Shown in pieces: positions 58,641-64,000 of a stretch of 64,000 nucleotides of DNA. The stretch is taken from positions 1,016,001 through 1,080,000 of the forward strand of contig OU696573.1 of NCBI GenBank assembly GCA_916048095.2. The letters run 5' to 3'. The translations under genes and the position numbers were made by a program. Positions within the stretch are counted from its first letter, which is position 1, and each line of letters begins with the position of its first letter. Source of the stretch: Sacculina carcini (Eukaryota; Arthropoda; Thecostraca; Sacculinidae). The notes under the pieces were generated by a model that was not told the origin of the DNA, did no database searches, and saw only the letters and a list, made by a program, of their open reading frames with translations.

Positions 58641-60163
58641 TGTGAAAACACTTCACGAATTGTTGAGGTAGAAAAATTGTCATTCGTGAAAATCGGACAG
58701 GCAAGTGCAGATCTAGATTTAGCACGAGATCTGCCCGCAAACTTTGAACACCTCCGCGCTTCAATAATGTCAAACATTGTGCGACTTTTTGTGGGGTTTA
58801 TATGAAGGAAAGTTTTGATTTGATATCAACAATGCATATATTTATTTGATTACAGCAATGCATTTGTATTTATACGCTCATAACACTGCCTTGTATTATA
58901 GTAAGCTAATTTTATTAGGCAATATATATAATTTGATGATTTCAAGAAGTACATCTGGCTATATATGCTATTGAATAATATTAATCTAATGTAATATGAT
59001 CCAATGTGTGTGTATTGTAATGTTGACTCATAGACAATACCTTAAACCATTTTTAAGCTCGTTCGTAGTTAAGTAAGCTCAAGATTTGTAACATATGCTT
59101 AGTGAGCAAGGATTAACATGCTATTTTAAATTTGTTTCATAAATTTATTTTGATTCTGGCAGTCAGTTCTGCTCAATAATAACAAGATAATTAATACGAA
59201 AATGTGCATAAAACAGTTAGCAGCAAGTATTTTGTCAACTTGTCCTTGTTATTATTTTCACTTGCACAATCACGGGTCAATGACCTCACAAATGACCTCT
59301 AGCTGCGCTAGTAAGTCTATTGCTCTGAAAGACGATTCGAAGATGAAGCGGAGTTTTAGCGATTTGTCTGTGTACAAATGTGTGGTGGCGATAATCATGT
59401 GATGTGGACCGGTTATTGAACCAATCTCCATATAATGTTAATGTACACGACGGCCCTTCAATCAATCAATATTTAACTCCAGTATATCCAGTCATCTGTA
59501 ACCTATCTCTCTCTCTCTTTCTCTCTCTATCTCTCTCTATCTGATTCCCCTGTTTACAATGAGTCATCTCTTCACTATCCACACAACAGCGCTGATAAAC
59601 ACAATACATTCAGTTGTTAAACCAAATTGTTTATGTGTGTATGTGCGTATGTGTGCTTGTGTGCATATGTGTTTGTGCGTGTGTGTATGCGTTTGTGTGT
59701 GTGTTTGTGTGCACGTGTGTTTGCTGGTATAGACGTAATGTCAGTATGCTTTGCTGGTTTTGGTTTTCGCTTATTTTCTTGTCGTCATTTATTCTTATGT
59801 CGTTGTCGCTTAGACTGGTGTGATGGTGTTGTGGTGTGATGGTGTTGTGATGTGATGGTGTTGTGGTGTGATGGTGTAATGTTATTGTGTAATGATTTGA
59901 GTTGGGAATATTATGTGGTAATTTTTGGCTTTTTATGTTTTTATTATGTGATGAAAAATGCAAAAATATGTTGTCGAAGTCACCAAAATATGTTATTCAA
60001 TTTTACTATATGATGTTAATTTTTTACTCTTTTGTAGATTATATGTATTTTAAGCATATATCTAGCGACATTCCACTGGGGAGCCACCCTTAGAGAGGCA
60101 AATTATTCGTAGTACATGGCGGAATTTCTACCATGATTGGGTCCTCCCGATAAGATAGGGGTG
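58641..60163. other. Intergenic or intronic, nothing coding recognised
   Basis: AT-rich. Repeats include a CT-rich tract (59500-59540) with a gattcccctgtttacaatg module, TG-rich 59632-59730 and a gtgatggtgttgtg tandem (59819-59880). The frame at 59202-59402 (KMKRSFSDLSVYKCV) is open, but I cannot support it. Confidence 0.4.
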
Positions 60164-60329
60164 TAGTGGCGGCGCTAGGATTTTCCGCTAGAGGGCTTAA
60201 CAAATGCGAGGACTTGGCGAATCACTAGGAACTACAATCGAAATGGTCAGGATTTCTGGGAAGCTCAGAGTGGGTTTGGTACGTTTGAGGAGGCTTCAAC
60301 CCCTCCAAGCCCCATTGGTGCCGCCACTG
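60164..60329. mobile_element. Short hAT-type MITE with target duplication
   Basis: A 166-bp element starts tagtggcggcgctagg and ends ttggtgccgccactg. Flanks taggggtg (60156-60163) and tagtggtg (60330-60337) match at 7 of 8 positions, the hAT duplication length. Confidence 0.75.
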
Positions 60330-60429
60330 TAGTGGTGCCATTTTGGAATGAGTCAGAGGTTCGTGACTCCCGCCTTCCAGCTGTCATATGTCTTCTTAAA
60401 CAGTTATGTCGTTGGTCGAAACAACTTCC

Positions 60430-60650
60430 GATTTTCCATTTTTTTCTTCCCCGTAAGACATCTATAAACTGAGATTAAATCACCTCTAACTCTCCTATCT
60501 TCTAGCGTTGTCAAGCCTAACTTTTTTAATCTGTCGAAATATGCCAAATGTTTGATGCTTCCTAATATTTTTGTGGCTGATTTCTGTACCTTCTCCAGTT
60601 TTTTAATTTGTTTTTGTAAATGTGTACCCCAAACAATGTCTGCGTATTCT
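60430..60650 (-). mobile_element. LINE reverse transcriptase remnant
   Basis: Minus strand, with frameshifts: QKSATKILGSIKHLAYFDRL, KKLGLTTLEDRRVRGDLI and SVYRCL. This is the conserved ERL..LGL.SLE.RR.RGDLI motif of LINE ORF2 ends. Confidence 0.65.
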
Positions 60651-61277
60651 ATGGTGGTGTGTGTGTGTGTGTGTGCTTGTGTGTGTGTGTGTGTGTAAAC
60701 GTATCGTTAGAGTTTGCTTGTGGTATATTTGACACAATACTCTTTGGCAGGAATTACAATGCTGATTTCTTGGAATTTCACTTGGTTGGTTGGTTGGTTG
60801 GTTGGTTGGGCTTGGTTTGCGTTTTGTTTCCCTGTCATGTGTGTATGTGTGTGTGTATGTGTGTGTGTTAGCCATATTTTTTGCTATTCACGTGAATTAA
60901 TGTACAGGTTGTCAGTCAATACATCAACCACATTGAACGTCATCATCATGTATTTACCGAACAAATGCATCAACTATTTTTATTTTTCGTTCACATTTGA
61001 CAGGTCGGTCTGGCGGGAGGCTGTTCCATGATAAATGACTGGAACGCAGACTTGTTCTTGCTAGAACCATTTATTTCTTGCATTCAGCTGAGAAGCTCTT
61101 TTTTCACGCGCACTGAAATTGAATTCAATTACAGTTGGCATAGCGCAATCTTCTAAGTGGCGGTGAATGCAAAGCTGATTAATCGTGGAACATATCCGTT
61201 TATCCGTACTCCGTTTGTCCGTAGCTTGATCAATGGGGTCAGTAGCAACGGGCGGAGCTCCCAGTATTTCTTTAGAT
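60651..61277. other. Intergenic or intronic, TG tracts, nothing coding recognised
   Basis: TG runs at 60656-60695 and 60839-60868 and a (TTGG)n run at 60782-60808. Short frames are repeat-driven. Confidence 0.45.
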
Positions 61278-61552
61278 TAGTGGTTCTTAACCTTTTTTCT
61301 CACTGATTCCCCACTTCTTAATGAGCCATCTCATAATTTTCCACACAACACAGCGCTGATAAATTCAATAAATTCAGTTGCTACATCAAAGTAAATGTCA
61401 TTAGAGGTCATTGGAGACAAAAATAAACGAACTTGAATTGATACAAGCACACATAGTTGTTCTGTTCTGTCCGACCTTTAGCTTCCCACTTGGCAACTCT
61501 TCCATTCCCCAGCAGACAGGGGAATTCCCCACACACAGGTTAAGAACCACTG
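61278..61552. mobile_element. hAT-like MITE
   Basis: The left end tagtggttcttaacctttt and right end aggttaagaaccactg are inverted repeats. The flanks ctttagat and gtctagac agree at 5 of 8. It contains tgattccccacttcttaatg, a module found scattered near 17799, 26293, 42896 and 59540. Confidence 0.75.
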
Positions 61553-62231
61553 GTCTAGACATTCCTTGTGGATGATAGCTGGCGGAAAATCGATAGACAC
61601 CTGCTCGTTCGCTAGTGCACAATAGGCCATTTTGGCCATTTTCGCTACGACTCGGCAGAACGTCGGACCTGTTTTTTGCTCTTGAAATTGGCTGTCGCCG
61701 GTGTGACACGTCCACCGCCCAAAATCCATACTGAATGGACAGTGGGATTGTTGAGCAGCACCTCAATTCATTGATCGCATGCTCGTGCAGTGCACGTGAT
61801 CCTGGTCGACGGTGAAATTTGCATTTGATTTGAGTGATGGCTGCAGGCACGTGTGTTATCGCAGGAAATTGCTGCGAATTCAATGTGGTCTGTTCTTGTG
61901 TTCTGTTTCGAGTGTCAGTTATGTTATATGTTCTAAAATGCAAGTATTTTCTTTAAATATTTTCCTATTAATATTATTTTCCTCAAGTCATATCAATCTG
62001 GATAATCTTTCGATCAGCTGTTTTGCATTTATGAGCCGTCGTATTTGCTTCGTGACACATTTAATACACACACAAACACACACACACACAAACACACACA
62101 TAGTCAGCTGGTGAGTGGGCGCTCACATCTTATCTCTACTCATCTACGCTGTTCGCCTGACGGACGAATAATCAAATGTATTATCGTCCTCGTTGGCGTG
62201 CAATTAATTGATTCCGACATGAAACACTCAC

Positions 62232-62324
62232 GCTCTCTCCCTCCTCCGCTGCTCTGTAATAAGAAGCAGCACTTTGTCCAATGTAGCTGCATCGATCTCA
62301 TCCAACCTGATAATTCCACTATTT
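62232..62324 (-). CDS. Candidate internal exon of an unidentified minus-strand gene
   Basis: On the minus strand a 93-base exon lies between an acceptor TGTTGTGCAG (62325-62334) and a consensus donor GTGAGT (62226-62231). Both junctions are phase 2, so the exon can be kept or skipped without shifting frame. It encodes a protein-like segment (SGIIRLDEIDAATLDKVLLL, then ITEQRRRER). The acidic/hydrophobic spacing followed by an arginine cluster looks like a helix. Read in the same direction, a long TG-rich tract (complement of 62364-62690) lies just upstream of the acceptor, as for other genes here. I cannot name the family, and no partner exon was found in the window. Confidence 0.45.
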
Positions 62325-62363
62325 CTGCACAACAGCACAACCGTCATTTTCTGCTTGCAGAGA

Positions 62364-62462
62364 CATACACACACATACATCAACACACACACACATCAAC
62401 ACACAAGCATACACACACACACAACACACATCAACACACATACACACACATACACACACATA

Positions 62463-62504
<42 letters not shown>

Positions 62505-62600
62505 TCAACACACACACACATCAACACACAAACATACACACACACACACCAACACACACATACACACATCAACACACATCAACACACACAAACACACATC

Positions 62601-62643
<43 letters not shown>

Positions 62644-62712
62644 CAACACACATCAACACACAAACATACACATACACACTCTATGTGTGTGTGTATGTTT
62701 GTGTGTTGATGT
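62364..62712. repeat. Long degenerate CA tract (CACACATCAA / CACATA units)
   Basis: Roughly 330 bases of CA repeats interrupted by atcaac, ataca and aagc, ending in a TG-rich palindromic switch near 62680-62712 (tatgtgtgtgtgtatg). The long Thr/His and CVCV frames are its translations. Confidence 0.95.
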
Positions 62713-63138
62713 GTATGTGTGTATGTTGGTGTTTAAATCAGTCAACGTAATTTTGCAGTGCTTAATTGCATGCAATTGCTGTTCTAATTTGTGATCGATG
62801 TGTTCGTAATTGCATGTTTGTGTCTGCACGTGAAATGCAAGTGTCATGTAGCAGTTTGCACGTGCACTGCGCGTGTGGAGTGCATTTTCTTTATCTGTTC
62901 TTTTCAGGTTTTTCAGTGTTCAGGAACGTAGGGCTGCTTCGACAGGACATTTTGATTTTCACGAGCAATTTTGAGTGAGTTTCTTTATCTGGAGAGTTTT
63001 TTACGTTTCCACATCTGTTTCGTTTGCTCGCTTCGTTCGTTTTCGTGTTTGTTTGCTGGCATGCATTGCATGTGGCGTTTGGTATCGTGTACTCTAGATT
63101 CTGTGTGTATGTGCGTGCGTGTGTGTATCAGTTAGTGT

Positions 63139-63178
<40 letters not shown>

Positions 63179-63750
63179 TTTACACGTGTTTCTTTCACCA
63201 TCTTCTCTATCTATTCTTACTTCTCTATTCTTCTTCTTATTTGTCTATTTTGGCTTCTGTTTTTGTGTGCAATTTTGTCTGTGTGTGTATGTATGTGCAT
63301 GTGTATGTGAGTGTGTGTTTAGCAAAGTCTCGAGCCGGTGTCTGTCTCTCTCATTGAGTGTTTCTGTATGTGTGTGTGTGTGTGTTTTCATTCAATTTGC
63401 TGTCCAATCCACGCGCCAATTTGGTCTCAAATACTGCATTATTCAAGCAGTTGTAATCCTGTCTCCATTAAGTCCCATTATGTTGGGCTAATGCGAGTGT
63501 GTGTGTGTGTGTGTGTGCGTGTGTGTGTGTGTGTATCTCAGTTCACACACTGCTTATAATCTTGTCTCATATCGTATCGACACTCTATCATTTCATCTAT
63601 GTGGAAATGTTGTTTTATTACATTCGTGAATGGATCTAATTTGGAAGTGAGTGTCGAATACTTAATCCGACATATCTGCGAGCTATATTTATACAGTTGG
63701 GACATACGGATGACGAAAACGACGGATGGCTGATTGATTTTGCAACGACT
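62713..63750. other. Intergenic or intronic, TG tracts, no gene seen
   Basis: TG runs at 63135-63176, 63368-63384 and 63498-63535. No frame has protein-like composition. Confidence 0.45.
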
Positions 63751-64000
63751 CAGTGGCGGCGCCATGAGGGGGGGGGGGGGACTTTAACCCCCTAAAAAAT
63801 ATGACAAGCCTCAAAAATCATAATCATGGACATTAAAATTTCTTACCACTGTAAATGAAGTCCTGTAATTTGGTTCAAGTTCGAGGACTGAATCAGTGTG
63901 CCCCAGTCCCTTATTATTATAATGTTATGTAGTCAGTGTTCGAGTGTAGCTCTTCATGCTTCGCCAAGCCCCTCAACTTTTTGCTTAGCCCCCCATCGGA
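63751..64000. mobile_element. MITE with CAGTGGCGGCGCCA left end, cut by the window edge
   Basis: It starts cagtggcggcgccatgag, followed by a G run, and then matches 58105-58310 closely. It reaches the window end within the accccccatcgga segment, so the right terminus is outside. Confidence 0.75.

Noticed and set aside
59202-59402. Short plus-strand frame containing KMKRSFSDLSVYKCV
   Set aside because: No convincing splice sites or homology; kept only as intergenic content.

Overview
This is a gene-bearing stretch of an animal nuclear genome. Its genes have spliced exons with consensus GT-AG introns, and very many (CA)n/(TG)n microsatellites, non-LTR retroelement tails, a tRNA-derived SINE and hAT-type MITEs lie between them. 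The proteins are bilaterian. The synapsin (linker wording around [13 protein letters not shown], a DDQNTDWSKYFRG core, and a C-terminal [10 protein letters not shown] block) and the Ly6/quiver-type protein look protostome, and I lean to an arthropod, perhaps a crustacean. That is an inference, not a proof. There is nothing prokaryotic here: no CRISPR array, operon, phage or rRNA.

Layout. 1-4.4 kb: repeats (a hAT MITE, a foldback element, a LINE tail). 4.49-6.27 kb (+): a cytochrome b561 family transmembrane reductase (CYB561D-like), first exon not found. 7.9-8.5 kb (-): a tentative unidentified gene. 9.88-32.35 kb (+): complete nine-exon PACSIN/syndapin (F-BAR + SH3). 34.26-35.89 kb (+): three-exon secreted or GPI-anchored Ly6/quiver-type protein. 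37.62-46.26 kb (+): synapsin, ten exons, N-terminal exon not found. 47.78-49.26 kb (-): SET/TAF-I, four exons. 50.23-56.47 kb (+): RSBN1/KDM9-type H4K20 demethylase, seven exons, diverging from SET. 57.87 kb (+): first coding exon of a further, unrecognised gene. 57.9-64 kb: mostly repeats, with one candidate minus-strand exon at 62.2 kb.

How they relate. Syndapin (endocytic membrane curvature), the Ly6 protein (such proteins often modulate channels or receptors) and synapsin (vesicle clustering) are three same-strand genes that would all fit synaptic function. SET and RSBN1, both chromatin factors, form a head-to-head pair about 1 kb apart.

The most interesting observation concerns introns. 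TG runs on the sense strand sit just upstream of more than half of the 30 deduced splice acceptors, never CA runs. CA runs sit just after several donors, and three introns have CA at the donor and TG at the acceptor. This matches the known idea that complementary AC/GU repeats can pair across an intron and help define splice sites. The rule holds on both strands and also supports two otherwise orphan minus-strand exons.
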